Assembly: GCF_030296615.1 (NCBI RefSeq)
Contig: NZ_AP027732.1
Location: 4,159,042 to 4,223,041 of the forward strand
DNA from: Frondihabitans sucicola
Lineage (GTDB): Bacteria > Actinomycetota > Actinomycetes > Actinomycetales > Microbacteriaceae
DNA length: 64,000 nt
Reading direction: 5' to 3'
The position numbers were made by a program, and so were the translations under genes. Within the stretch, counting starts at the first letter, position 1; every line of letters starts with the position of its first letter. Positions 50,363 to 58,547 of this stretch are shown here, in pieces. Under the pieces are notes generated by a model. The model saw nothing but the letters and a program-made list of their open reading frames with translations, had not been told where the DNA came from and did no database searches.

Positions 50363-51299
50363 AGGGCGAACTCCTGTCCGAGGGCGTCGAGCTCGGTGCG
50401 CTCGCACACGTGATCGACGAAGACGAAGCGGTGGCGCAGCATCACCCTCTCCCCGGCTCCAGCGCGACCTCGCGACCGAACGCGGGCGACGGGGCGATCG
50501 CGGCGAAAGGCTCCGCTCGGACGAACCAGGCGAGAGGCACGTCGGCCGACGACGATCCGGCGATGGCCAGGACGGTCGCGCCGCCGTCGCGGTCGTCGTT
50601 CTGCGACGACAGGGCCAGCCAGTCGGACTCGACGCCCATCGGGTCGTCGCCGTCCGGCACTCCGGCCGCCGTGACCCGGGCTCCGGTCCACGAGCGGGGA
50701 CCACGCCAGAACAGCCCGGTGTAGCCGGCCGCCTCGCGGCCGAGCGTGGTGGGGCTTCCGAGGTCGAGCCGCCGACCCGAGACGTTCTCGAGGGAGGTGT
50801 CGAAGTCGAAGGCCCACAGCCCTCGCGCGACGTCGACGCCGTGGAAGCGCTGTCGCCGGTGCTCGGCGAACCAGCGTTCTCCGGAGGAGGCGACCCAGTC
50901 GAGCGTCTCCGCGAGGGCGACCTCGTCGTGATCCTGCGCGTCCGCCGCGGTGACGCCGTCGTCGAACCCGGTGTGCAGGATCCTGCCCAGGTTCTCCTTC
51001 CAGACGTAGCCGGCCCCCGGCGTGTAGGTCGGCCCACCCCAGAAGTTCTCGCCCGACACCTCGGAGAGCGTCATCTGGAGGCCCTTGTGCCAGCGGTGGT
51101 CCCAGGGCCGATGCACCGACAGCGGGGCGCCGGACAGGGTGCGGAGAGGGTGCAGGTAGGGCTTGGGCGCCTCTGCGGCCGGGGCGTCGGGCTCGAAGAC
51201 GTACCGGGCGATCGCGACGTCGCCGACCACGATCTCGACACTCACGCCCGTGTGCCGAACCGTGACGGCGTTGCGACGAGCGAGGCCGCGCTCAGACAT
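50359..51299 (-). CDS. DUF6807 / PmoA-like protein (one frameshift)
   Basis: A 313-residue protein of the family annotated as methane oxygenase PmoA (DUF6807), which is unrelated in function to methane oxidation and usually found in carbohydrate-use clusters. Typical segments are PYLHPLRTLSGAPLS, DHRWHKGLQMTLSEVSGENFWGG and AGYTGLFWRGPRSW. The frame breaks at the C run 50451-50454 (plus strand). One more base gives LEPGERVMLRHRFVFVDHV and the overlap with the cupin start. Biochemical role unknown. Confidence 0.8.
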
Positions 51300-52392
51300 G
51301 GGCTCGCTCCTCCCTGGCGCCGCTCATCGTCGAGTAGAACGGGTCACTCGCGTCGAGGTCTGTTCGCGCGACCGGCGCCGCCGTCGCTGCCGATCGGTAG
51401 ATGCCCGCGATGAGCTCCAGGACGCGACGGCCGTCCGCGCCGCTCGACGGCGGACGCCTCCCCTCGGCCATGGCGTCGAGAAGCGCGGTCAACTGAGCGG
51501 CGTGCGACGAGCGGATGTCGTCGGTCGGCGGCCACGCGTCGCTGACCGCCCGATCGATCGAGGGCGCCGGCGTCCAGGTCCAGTCGGAGTTGTCGTACCC
51601 GTAGAGGTGCTCGACCTCGACCGTCGCGTCGGTGAAGTCGAAGCGGAGATAGCTCGTCTCCCGGGGCGAGAGCAGGCTGTTGACGACCGATGCGACAGCG
51701 CCCGACTCGAAGGTGACGATCGCGAACGAGACGTCCTCCGTCTCGACGTCGCGCTCGAGCGTCGCGGTCTGCGCGATCACGCTGGTCCAGTCGCCGAGCA
51801 GCGAGAGCAGGAGATCCATCTGGTGGATGCCGTGGCCCATCGTCGGGCCGCCGCCTTCCGTGGCCCACTTGCCTCGCCAGGGCACCTCGAAGTACGACGG
51901 CGCGCGGTACCAGAGGGTGTGGCAGACGGCGACCAGCGGTGAGCCGAGTTCGCCGGTGCCGATCTGACGGCGCAGGCGCTGGGCTGCGGAACCGAAGCGG
52001 TGCTGGAACACGTAGGAGGCGTAGGGACCGGCGTCGCCCTCGTGCGCGGCGATGTCGTCGTACTCGGCGAGCGAGAGGGTCGGGGGCTTCTCGCAGAGCA
52101 CCCACGCCCCGGCGTCGAGCGCCTTGACGACGGCGTCGCGGTGGGCAACGGGCGGCGTGCAGACGAGGACCAGCTCGGGGTGGACGCCCTCGAGCATCTC
52201 GTCGATGTCACCGTAGACCGCGGGGATGCCCCAGTTCGCGGCGACGGTGCGGGCGCGATCCTGATCGAGATCGGCGATCGCGACGACCGTCGTGCGCCCT
52301 CCGAGGCTCTCGAGCGCCGGCAGATGCGCGCCGGACGCGATGCCTCCCGCGCCGACGATGGCGACGCGGACGGGTGGGGACGACTGTGTCAC
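51292..52392 (-). CDS. Gfo/Idh/MocA oxidoreductase
   Basis: A 366-residue NAD(P)-dependent sugar oxidoreductase. The Rossmann motif RVAIVGAGGIASGAHLPALE is at residues ~9-28, the catalytic-region motif CEKPPTLSLAEY near residue 95, and GHGIHQMDLLLSLLGDW in the C-terminal domain. The GTG at 52392 has GAAGGAG 6 bases upstream and is preferred to the ATG at 52425, which lies in the operator. First gene of the six-gene operon. It overlaps the PmoA-like start by 8 bases. Confidence 0.88.
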   Translation of the reverse strand: MTQSSPPVRVAIVGAGGIASGAHLPALESLGGRTTVVAIADLDQDRARTVAANWGIPAVYGDIDEMLEGVHPELVLVCTPPVAHRDAVVKALDAGAWVLCEKPPTLSLAEYDDIAAHEGDAGPYASYVFQHRFGSAAQRLRRQIGTGELGSPLVAVCHTLWYRAPSYFEVPWRGKWATEGGGPTMGHGIHQMDLLLSLLGDWTSVIAQTATLERDVETEDVSFAIVTFESGAVASVVNSLLSPRETSYLRFDFTDATVEVEHLYGYDNSDWTWTPAPSIDRAVSDAWPPTDDIRSSHAAQLTALLDAMAEGRRPPSSGADGRRVLELIAGIYRSAATAAPVARTDLDASDPFYSTMSGAREERAHV

Positions 52393-52423
52393 GAGATGCT
52401 CCTTCGAATCCGTTGCCGTCAAC

Positions 52424-52441
52424 ATAGTGAACGATCACTAT
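52424..52441. promoter_or_regulatory. Palindromic site between the sugar operon and its LacI gene
   Basis: ATAGTGA and TCACTAT form a perfect dyad around ACGA. It lies in the promoter gap of the divergent operon and may be a second regulator site or overlap the -10 region. Confidence 0.55.
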
Positions 52442-52459
52442 TTTGGTCAAGAACTTTTG

Positions 52460-52471
52460 GAAAGCGCTTTC
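52460..52471. promoter_or_regulatory. LacI/cre-like operator
   Basis: The perfect palindrome GAAAGCGCTTTC has the central CG of LacI-family sites. It lies 35 bp before the LacI start and 67 bp before the oxidoreductase start. The likely target of the adjacent repressor. Confidence 0.75.
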
Positions 52472-52506
52472 TGTCCGTAGGATACGGAGGGCGAGCAGGA
52501 GGTCAG

Positions 52507-53577
52507 GTGAGCGTCGAGTCCCAGGGAGCACCGGGGAGAACGCCGAAACGGTCGACCCTCCTCGACGTCGCGCGGAGAGCCGGCCTGTCGCACCAGACCG
52601 TCTCGCGGTACTACCGCGACAACGGGGAGGGTCTGAAGGCCGCGACGAAGACGCGCATCGAGAGCGCCATCGCCGAGCTCGACTACCGACCCAACCTCAT
52701 CGCGCGCTCGATGCGCACCCGGCGCACCGGGCGCCTCGCCATCGTCCTGCCCGGCGGGCGAGCTCTCCACCCCACCGAGTTCCTCAACGCCGCCGCCGAG
52801 CTGGCGCGCGAAGAAGGATTCACCGTCGAGATGGTCGGCTACGACGGCGACGCCGCCGAACGCCTCGGCCGTGTGCTCGAACTCGCCGACTGGGGCCAGG
52901 TCGAAGGGGTGCTCTCGATCTCGCCGCTCGACGGGGTCGATCGCCGCGCGAGCTCGGTGCCGATCGTCGTCGCCCCCGAGTACGACGACGACATGCGCGC
53001 CCTCCGAAACCTCGCCGACGGCGACACGGCCGCCGAGATCATCGAGCATCTGGCCGGCCTCGGCCACCGCACGTTCCTCCACATCGCCGGAGACCTGCGC
53101 TGGACGTCGGCGCGCAATCGCCGACGCGTCTACCAGGAGACCATCGACCGCCTCGGCCTCACGTCGTACGGGATCGTCGACGGCGACTGGTCGGCCCAGT
53201 CGGGCTTCGACGCCGTCATGGGTCTGCCCGTCGGCTCCGGCGTCACCGCCATCTTCGCGGCGAGCGACCAGGTCGCCGTCGGCGTCGTCCGCGCGGCCTG
53301 GCGTCGCGGCTGGAAGGTACCGGACGACCTCAGCGTGTGGGGCTGGGACGACCAGGAGCTCTCGAGGTTCGCCGTCCCCGCCATCTCGACGGTCACCGTC
53401 GACAGGGAGCTGGAAGGCCGCTTCGCGATGCGCCGGCTGGTTGCGGCCGTGCGAGGCGAACCCGAACCGCTCGAGGAGCCGAGCCGGAAGACCGTCAACC
53501 GGCTCGTCGACCGGGAGTCCGCCGCTCCGGGCCCGTTCGCCGGGCAGCCTCTGCCCCGACGGCGCAGCGCGCGCTGA
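52507..53577 (+). CDS. LacI-family transcriptional regulator
   Basis: A 356-residue repressor. The helix-turn-helix TLLDVARRAGLSHQTVSRYYRD is near residues 18-39 and the hinge helix is PNLIARSMRTRRTG. The ligand domain ends VWGWDDQELSRFAVPAISTVTVDRE. GGAGGTCAG precedes the GTG. It is divergent from the Gfo/Idh-led sugar operon with a palindromic operator between, so it presumably controls that operon. Confidence 0.92.
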   Translation: MSVESQGAPGRTPKRSTLLDVARRAGLSHQTVSRYYRDNGEGLKAATKTRIESAIAELDYRPNLIARSMRTRRTGRLAIVLPGGRALHPTEFLNAAAELAREEGFTVEMVGYDGDAAERLGRVLELADWGQVEGVLSISPLDGVDRRASSVPIVVAPEYDDDMRALRNLADGDTAAEIIEHLAGLGHRTFLHIAGDLRWTSARNRRRVYQETIDRLGLTSYGIVDGDWSAQSGFDAVMGLPVGSGVTAIFAASDQVAVGVVRAAWRRGWKVPDDLSVWGWDDQELSRFAVPAISTVTVDRELEGRFAMRRLVAAVRGEPEPLEEPSRKTVNRLVDRESAAPGPFAGQPLPRRRSAR

Positions 53578-53589
53578 CGAGCCGTCTGG

Positions 53590-53775
53590 GCGGCGGTTGG
53601 CGTCGGGCCGCGGGGCCGGCGGAGAGGCGTCAGGCCGCGGGGCCGGGAGGCGTCAGACCGCGGCGTCGGGTGGGAGCCGTCAGGCCGCGGTGTCGAGTGG
53701 GAGCCGTCGGGCCGCGGCGTCGGAGGGGCGCCAGGCCGCCGGGCCGGGTGGACGCCGTCAGGCCGCGGGGCCCGC
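53590..53775. repeat. Degenerate GC-rich tandem repeats
   Basis: Six to seven units of 23-28 bp with the core GTCAGGCCGCGG (variants at 53630, 53685, 53757 and others). It fills the 180-bp gap between the LacI stop and the convergent FUSC stop and runs slightly into that gene's last codons. Confidence 0.65.
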
Positions 53776-54849
53776 GGCGACCGGCCGACGGCGGTGCGCA
53801 AGACGCGTGACGAGAACGATGCCGACGGCCACGAGCACGCCGATCGTCGTCTCGAGCGCGCGGTCGCCGGCGAGCTGCGCGACCGGAACGGGCGAGGCCA
53901 GGTGCGACAGCAGGAGGGCCAGGGGTGTCAGCCCGATCACCGTGAGGCCGTAGTTGCGGAGGACGAAGAGTTCGGCGAACGCCTGCAGCACGACGACGAT
54001 CGCGAGCATCACGCCGTCCGACGGATTCGCCTCGAGGATGAGCAGCGCGACCGCGACGCCGATGAGCGTGCCGACGAATCGGTGCGTGGCCCGGGTGAGC
54101 TGCGCCCCGAGCGTGACGCCGACCAGGGGAACGGTCGCCGACACCGCCGCCCAGTAGGGGTGCCCGATGCCGACCAGCGTGGCGATGCCTCCGGCGACGA
54201 GCGGCCCGGCGGCGAACCGGATCGCGTCGGCGCGGACGCCGGGCGCGCCGAGCAGCGCGCGCCAGGTCAGAACGGGTGGCCCGGGTGTCTTGGTGCCCGC
54301 GCGGCCGGCGGGCGTGAAGCGACCGAGCTGCCCGAGGCCGACAGAGAACAGGACGGCGAGAGCGCAGAGCACGAACGCCACGGGGATGTTCGACACCGGC
54401 TGCGCGATCGACGAGGTGGCGCCCGAGGCGAAGACGAAGAACAGCGAGCCGAGCGGTAGCCAGCCGTTCTTGCGGGAGAGCAGGAGCCCGATGCCCGACG
54501 AGACCGTCATGGCGGCGACGGCGAGCAGCGACCCCGCTGCGACGGCGCCGACGGCCGTGCCGAGTGTGATGGTCGCGACGATCGTGGCGCCCGAGCCGAG
54601 CTGCATGCGCGCGCGATCGCGGTAGCCCTGGTGCCGCCCGAAGACCGAGGAGAACGCCCCGAACGCGAGGAAGAGCACCCAGTCGAGGTGCCCGAGCTGC
54701 CAGGCGATGACGAGCGGCACGCCCATCGACAGGGCCGCTCGCAGGGCGACCCAGTGCGCCCGGTTGTGGGCCCCGACGCGAACCGTCTCACGAACCCAGG
54801 AGCCGAACGGAGAGACGACTCCGATGACCCCGGTCGTCGCCTCGGTCAC
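53758..54849 (-). CDS. FUSC-family inner-membrane protein
   Basis: A 363-residue membrane protein related to the fusaric-acid-resistance/aromatic-acid efflux family. Two groups of hydrophobic helices (HWVALRAALSMGVPLVIAWQL; AIRFAAGPLVAGGIATLVGIGHPYWAAVSATVPL) each contain the FUSC half-domain. ATHRFVGTLIGVAVALL is the conserved RxxxRxxGTxxG-like stretch. It lacks the large cytoplasmic domain of AaeB. Divergent from a MarR gene with a dyad between, so probably inducible. Confidence 0.82.
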   Translation of the reverse strand: MTEATTGVIGVVSPFGSWVRETVRVGAHNRAHWVALRAALSMGVPLVIAWQLGHLDWVLFLAFGAFSSVFGRHQGYRDRARMQLGSGATIVATITLGTAVGAVAAGSLLAVAAMTVSSGIGLLLSRKNGWLPLGSLFFVFASGATSSIAQPVSNIPVAFVLCALAVLFSVGLGQLGRFTPAGRAGTKTPGPPVLTWRALLGAPGVRADAIRFAAGPLVAGGIATLVGIGHPYWAAVSATVPLVGVTLGAQLTRATHRFVGTLIGVAVALLILEANPSDGVMLAIVVVLQAFAELFVLRNYGLTVIGLTPLALLLSHLASPVPVAQLAGDRALETTIGVLVAVGIVLVTRLAHRRRPVAAGPAA

Positions 54850-54869
54850 AGCAGCCCTCTTCTCAAATC

Positions 54870-54883
54870 GTTCGTGTACGAAC
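54870..54883. promoter_or_regulatory. Probable MarR operator
   Basis: Arms GTTCGT and ACGAAC lie around GT, between the FUSC ATG (20 bp away) and the MarR ATG (39 bp away). TAGACT (54884-54889) next to it may be the -10 box of the marR gene. Confidence 0.55.
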
Positions 54884-54922
54884 TAGACTAGGCGCAGGAT
54901 CACCGAAAGGCAAGGGCGCACG

Positions 54923-55327
54923 ATGCTCCACGACGAGTTCTTCCACATGATGCGACGCATCGTCCAAGAGCACACCTCCCGGTGGCAGGAGGCCGGCATC
55001 CCGGTCACGAAACCGCAGTACGCGGTGCTGCGGGCCATCGACGAGTCTCCCGGCTCGGAGCAATCGGCGATCGGCGCCGCGTCTTCCACGACGAAGGCGA
55101 CCCTCACCGAGATCCTGGGGCGTCTCGAGTCGACCGAACTCATCCGACGCCGCACCGACCAGGTCGACCGGCGCAAGCGGTACGTCGAACTCACCCCGGC
55201 CGGCACGGCGCTCCTCGCCACCGCGAGGGGTCAGGCGACCGTCGTCAACGAGAGTTTCCTCATGCACCTCGGCGCCGCCGACCGGGCCACGCTGCGCGCG
55301 CTCCTCCGGCAGCTCGAGGGTCGCTGA
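54923..55327 (+). CDS. MarR-family regulator
   Basis: A 134-residue winged-helix regulator. PVTKPQYAVLRAIDESPGSEQSAIGAASSTTKATLTEILGRLESTELI forms the DNA-binding domain and VDRRKRYVELTPAGTALL the wing. The N-terminal and C-terminal helices for dimerisation are complete. GAAAGGCAAGG precedes the ATG. Divergent from the FUSC gene, which it likely controls. Confidence 0.88.
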   Translation: MLHDEFFHMMRRIVQEHTSRWQEAGIPVTKPQYAVLRAIDESPGSEQSAIGAASSTTKATLTEILGRLESTELIRRRTDQVDRRKRYVELTPAGTALLATARGQATVVNESFLMHLGAADRATLRALLRQLEGR

Positions 55328-55417
55328 TCCTGCCCTCCCCGCCCCCGCCCCGCCTCGCCCCGTCTCGCCCCGTCTCGCCCCGCCCCCTTCCCCGTCTCGC
55401 CCCGTCTCGCCCCGCCG

Positions 55418-55496
55418 GAAATCGAAGGGGATTTTCGCTGGACGCTCGATCCTGCCGCCTGGAGCGCTGCCGCCAGCGAGAATCCCCTTCGATTTC
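55418..55496. repeat. 79-bp palindromic intergenic element, copy 5
   Basis: Arms of 24 bases (GAAATCGAAGGGGATTTTCG plus CTGG) pair with one mismatch around a 31-base centre (55442-55472). The centre is the reverse complement of the centre of copy 6 at 27 of 31 positions. It lies between the convergent MarR and CAAX genes. Confidence 0.92.
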
Positions 55497-55541
55497 GGGA
55501 AGGAAGGAGGGAGGGACGGCAGCGGAGTGCGCAGAAGGGCG

Positions 55542-56375
55542 TCAGACCGTCGGCGGGTCGGCGACGGCGCGCGTCACGCTCCCCCGCGACACGAGGAAGA
55601 CGACGAGCAGGATCACGCCGACGAAGATCACGACGATGTTGCCGAGACTTGCGACCGACGCCAGCGCGCCGGGTGCGGGATGCCTCGACTGCATGAAGAT
55701 GGTCGGGTCGGTGCTGGCATGCAGCAGGATCGGCGCGATCAGGGTGCGCGTCACGCGGAGGGCCAGGTACATGCAGACGCCGAAGAAGAACGTGTAGACC
55801 ACCTGCACGAGGGTGGGCCCGAACGCCTGCCCGGTGAACAGGTTGACCGAGTGCAACAGGGCGAACAGGGCCGCTGACACCAGCGCGACCGCCACCTCGG
55901 AATGCCCGCTCTCACGCATGATCCGCACGACGTAGCCGCGGGTCAGGACCTCTTCGGCGAAACCGATCAACAAACCGGTCAACAACCAGGTGAGCACCCA
56001 AGCGGCCGTGGTCGTGGAGTAGTCGATGCTCGCGAGGCGCAGGATGTTGAACAGGAGCACGACGATGACCGCGATCCACATCCAACCGCGTCCGCCGATG
56101 CGTTGACGGGCGAACAGGCCCCGCAGCCAGCCGACGGTGGCGCCGAAGACGACCAGGATGATGCCGCCGAAAAGAATGGGGACGGTCAGAAGGACGAGCA
56201 CGTAACTGACCGAGTCGGGGCCGCCGATGGATTTCACGAACGGCCCCATCAACAACGAGGCGGCCTCGTAGAGCACCAGATATCCGACCGCGAGGACGAT
56301 CGCCTTCCACCAGCGCCCGTGGTTCCAGAAGGACTTCCACCGGGATCCGCCCGCCCCGTCGCTCATGTCGCTCAT
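55542..56375 (-). CDS. CPBP (CAAX) family membrane metalloprotease
   Basis: A 277-residue membrane protein with about eight helices. The active-site motif EEVLTRG (EExxxR) is near residue 144, and the second motif FALLHSVNL carries the conserved His. The last helices hold APILLHASTDP (third motif). Bacterial members process peptides or serve as immunity or stress proteins, and the substrate here is unknown. GGGGAGGTGC precedes the ATG at 56375. The gene is flanked on both sides by inverted copies of the palindromic element. Confidence 0.85.
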   Translation of the reverse strand: MSDMSDGAGGSRWKSFWNHGRWWKAIVLAVGYLVLYEAASLLMGPFVKSIGGPDSVSYVLVLLTVPILFGGIILVVFGATVGWLRGLFARQRIGGRGWMWIAVIVVLLFNILRLASIDYSTTTAAWVLTWLLTGLLIGFAEEVLTRGYVVRIMRESGHSEVAVALVSAALFALLHSVNLFTGQAFGPTLVQVVYTFFFGVCMYLALRVTRTLIAPILLHASTDPTIFMQSRHPAPGALASVASLGNIVVIFVGVILLVVFLVSRGSVTRAVADPPTV

Positions 56376-56481
56376 GTCGCACCTCCCCGTTCGGCACTCA
56401 GTAGACCATGCGGTCTCCGCGACTGACAAGCGGCCGCGGACCGTCCCCGCAGACGGTCGTTCCGCGTCGAACGCCCCTCCG

Positions 56482-56560
56482 GAAATCGAAGGGGATTTTC
56501 GCTGGCGGCAGCGCGCCAGGCGGGAGGATCAGGCGTCCAGCGAAAATCCCCTTCGATTTC
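56482..56560. repeat. 79-bp palindromic intergenic element, copy 6
   Basis: Perfect 24-base arms (56482-56505 and 56537-56560) surround a 31-base centre that is an inverted near-copy of the centre of copy 5. It lies between the CAAX gene start and the stop of the FAD monooxygenase, both minus strand. Confidence 0.92.
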
Positions 56561-56597
56561 TGGAGGGAGGGGGCGGCAGGAGAGGGGGCGGGCGGGC

Positions 56598-57740
56598 CTA
56601 GCCGGCGGCGAGGCTGTCGTTGCGGGCGCGGATCGCCGCGTCGGTCTCGGGGAAGAACGAGGCCAGCCCGAAATCGACAGCGGCGGCCTGGATCTGCTCG
56701 ACGACGGGACGAAGGCTCAGTTCGTACTCGTGGAAGGCGCCGTCGATGTCGCCACCCGCCGTCTGGAAGGCGTCGAAGAGGGCGGTCGCGCCGATGATCG
56801 CCAGCGATCCACCCATCCCCGCGGCAGGAGACGCGCAGTAGCCGGCATCGCCGACCAACGCCACACGGCCCGAGGTCCAGTGCGGCATTTTCGTCTGACT
56901 GAGTTTGTCGAAGTAGAAGGTGTCGGCGTCCAGCGCTTTGTCGAGGAAGTCGGTGAACGGGGCGCCGGCATCGGCGAACCGTGCGCGGACGATGCCCTTC
57001 TGCTGCTGAGCGTCGCGGTAGTCGTACGAGAGCTCGTCGTCCGAGTGGAACAGGAACGAGATGTCGGTCTTGTTCTCGTACGCGTTCAGCATCAGCGTCC
57101 TGCCGGGCGTGCTGAGGATGCGCGTGGTGTCCTGCTCGATGAGCGTCTCGTCGACGATCGCGACGGTGAAGTAGTTGTTCAGGAAGGTGCTGAACTCGGC
57201 CTCGGGCCCGAAACGCAGCCTCCGCACCGTGGAGTGGTTGCCGTCGCAGCCCAGCACGATCTCGAAGTCGCCTTCGGACCCGTCCCGGAACGATGCCCGA
57301 ACCGCCTGCGGAAGATCGGTGAGCTCGTGGATCGACTTCCCGAAGAGAACCTCGACGTCGTCTTCGAGGGCTGCGAACAGGATCGCGAGGAGATCGTCGC
57401 GAGGGATCTCGTACCCGTCGACCGGCCGACCAGCATCGGCCGGTTCGGGCTCGAGGCGCGCGTCGACCCCTCCGTCGATGTTCGTGAACTCGACCGTCCG
57501 CGGCGGCAGACTCCTGTCTCGGATCGCCTCCAGGAGACCCATCCGATCGACGATGTCGATCGTCTCGTCGCGGATGTCGACCGGCGTGCCGCCCTTCTTC
57601 AGCTCGGAGCCCACTTCGACGACGGTGACCCGATAGCCCAGCCGGCGCATCCAGAAGGCGGCCGTCAGCCCCGCGAAGCTCGCCCCGGAGATCAACGCCC
57701 TGGGGGCGGCCGATCTCGTGGATTCAGGTGTCGATGTCAT
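56598..57740 (-). CDS. FAD-dependent monooxygenase, PHBH/TetX-like
   Basis: A 380-residue class A flavin monooxygenase. The FAD motif ALISGASFAGLTAAFWMRRLG is at residues ~14-34. EIVLGCDGNHSTVR is the DG motif near residue 160. RVALVGDAGYCASPAAGMGGSLA, the GD motif, is near residue 290. Related enzymes hydroxylate aromatic rings or inactivate tetracyclines and rifamycins. The substrate is unknown. Divergent from a TetR gene with a long dyad between, suggesting induction by its substrate. Confidence 0.88.
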   Translation of the reverse strand: MTSTPESTRSAAPRALISGASFAGLTAAFWMRRLGYRVTVVEVGSELKKGGTPVDIRDETIDIVDRMGLLEAIRDRSLPPRTVEFTNIDGGVDARLEPEPADAGRPVDGYEIPRDDLLAILFAALEDDVEVLFGKSIHELTDLPQAVRASFRDGSEGDFEIVLGCDGNHSTVRRLRFGPEAEFSTFLNNYFTVAIVDETLIEQDTTRILSTPGRTLMLNAYENKTDISFLFHSDDELSYDYRDAQQQKGIVRARFADAGAPFTDFLDKALDADTFYFDKLSQTKMPHWTSGRVALVGDAGYCASPAAGMGGSLAIIGATALFDAFQTAGGDIDGAFHEYELSLRPVVEQIQAAAVDFGLASFFPETDAAIRARNDSLAAG

Positions 57741-57763
57741 TCTCTTCCTCCGTCATGATGAGC

Positions 57764-57798
57764 CGAACAAATCTTTTAGTGACTCTAACATTTGTTCG
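57764..57798. promoter_or_regulatory. Nested TetR operator
   Basis: Perfect 9-base arms CGAACAAAT (57764-57772) and ATTTGTTCG (57790-57798) enclose an inner TTAG/CTAA dyad. It is centred between the divergent FAD monooxygenase and TetR genes. TACTAG (57811-57816) is a likely -10 box for tetR. Confidence 0.75.
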
Positions 57799-57826
57799 AC
57801 CCAAATGGCTGTACTAGCTTCTGTGC

Positions 57827-58462
57827 ATGACGAAAGTGCAGGGGCTTCGCGAGAGGAAGAAGGCGCAGCAGCGCGAACTCATCGCCGACACGGCTGCGGC
57901 CCTCTTCGGGGAGCGCGGGTTCGACGCCGTGTCGATGGCCGACGTGGCCCGTGCCTCGAATGTCTCCGATCAGACGGTCTACAACTACTTCCCCACGAAG
58001 CCCGACCTCGTGCTGGACCGTGCCGACGACTACCGGGAGCGCTATGCGCGAGCCGTCCGCGAGCGATCCGACGATCAGAGCCCCGCCGAGGCCCTCGGGC
58101 CGCTCGTGTCGATCGACGTCGACATCTACCTCGGCGAAGATCCCGCCCTGGCGAAGGGCGAGTTCCCGGCCCTGTGCCTCCAGAGCGCTGGCCTCCGCCG
58201 CTTCGCCCTCGAGCTGCGCGAGCAGCAGGGCGAGGAGTTGGCCGACGCCCTGGCCGAAACCGACCCGGGCATTCCCGGCATCGTCGCTCGAGTGCACGCC
58301 GCGGCTCTCGTCTCGGTGATCCAGAGCGTCACCGACGCCATCGGCCGCGCCGTCATCGATGGCAGCCCCGCGCGGGAAGCGGCGCCACGAATGACACACG
58401 ACTCGGCCATCGCCCTCGGCCACTTGGATCGGGCCTTCCGGCTTCTTCGCCCGCCGCGCTGA
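57827..58462 (+). CDS. TetR-family regulator
   Basis: A 211-residue repressor. The DNA-binding domain RELIADTAAALFGERGFDAVSMADVARASNVSDQTVYNYFPTKPDLV covers residues ~16-62 and the C-terminal ligand domain follows. The start is close to the predicted transcription start, giving a very short leader. Divergent from the FAD monooxygenase gene and probably its repressor. Confidence 0.9.
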   Translation: MTKVQGLRERKKAQQRELIADTAAALFGERGFDAVSMADVARASNVSDQTVYNYFPTKPDLVLDRADDYRERYARAVRERSDDQSPAEALGPLVSIDVDIYLGEDPALAKGEFPALCLQSAGLRRFALELREQQGEELADALAETDPGIPGIVARVHAAALVSVIQSVTDAIGRAVIDGSPAREAAPRMTHDSAIALGHLDRAFRLLRPPR

Positions 58463-58472
58463 TCAGCGCGGA

Positions 58473-58544
58473 GCGCCGGCCGAGCGCCGCGGGCCGGCCG
58501 TGCCCCGCGGGCCGGCCGAGCCCCGCTGGCCGGCCGAGCGCTAC
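58473..58544. repeat. 18-bp tandem repeat, four copies
   Basis: Four units with consensus GGGCCGGCCGAGCCCCGC at 58473, 58491, 58509 and 58527, with few differences. They fill the gap between the convergent TetR and GH36 stops. Each unit can form GGCCGGCC dyads, so the array may act as a terminator. Confidence 0.75.
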
Positions 58545-58547
58545 GGC

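Noticed and set aside
50442..51299. PmoA-like gene ending at 50442 as written
   Set aside because: The stop follows a one-base loss in CCCC 50451-50454. The restored frame gives 27 further conserved-looking residues and a GTGA overlap with the cupin gene.
52390..52425. ATG at 52425 as the start of the Gfo/Idh gene
   Set aside because: It lies in the palindromic site and lacks a ribosome site, whereas the GTG at 52392 follows GAAGGAG at ideal distance and fits family N-termini.
53590..53775. CRISPR-like or transposon repeat array
   Set aside because: Units are degenerate, adjacent and vary in length. No spacers, no cas genes and no terminal inverted repeats.
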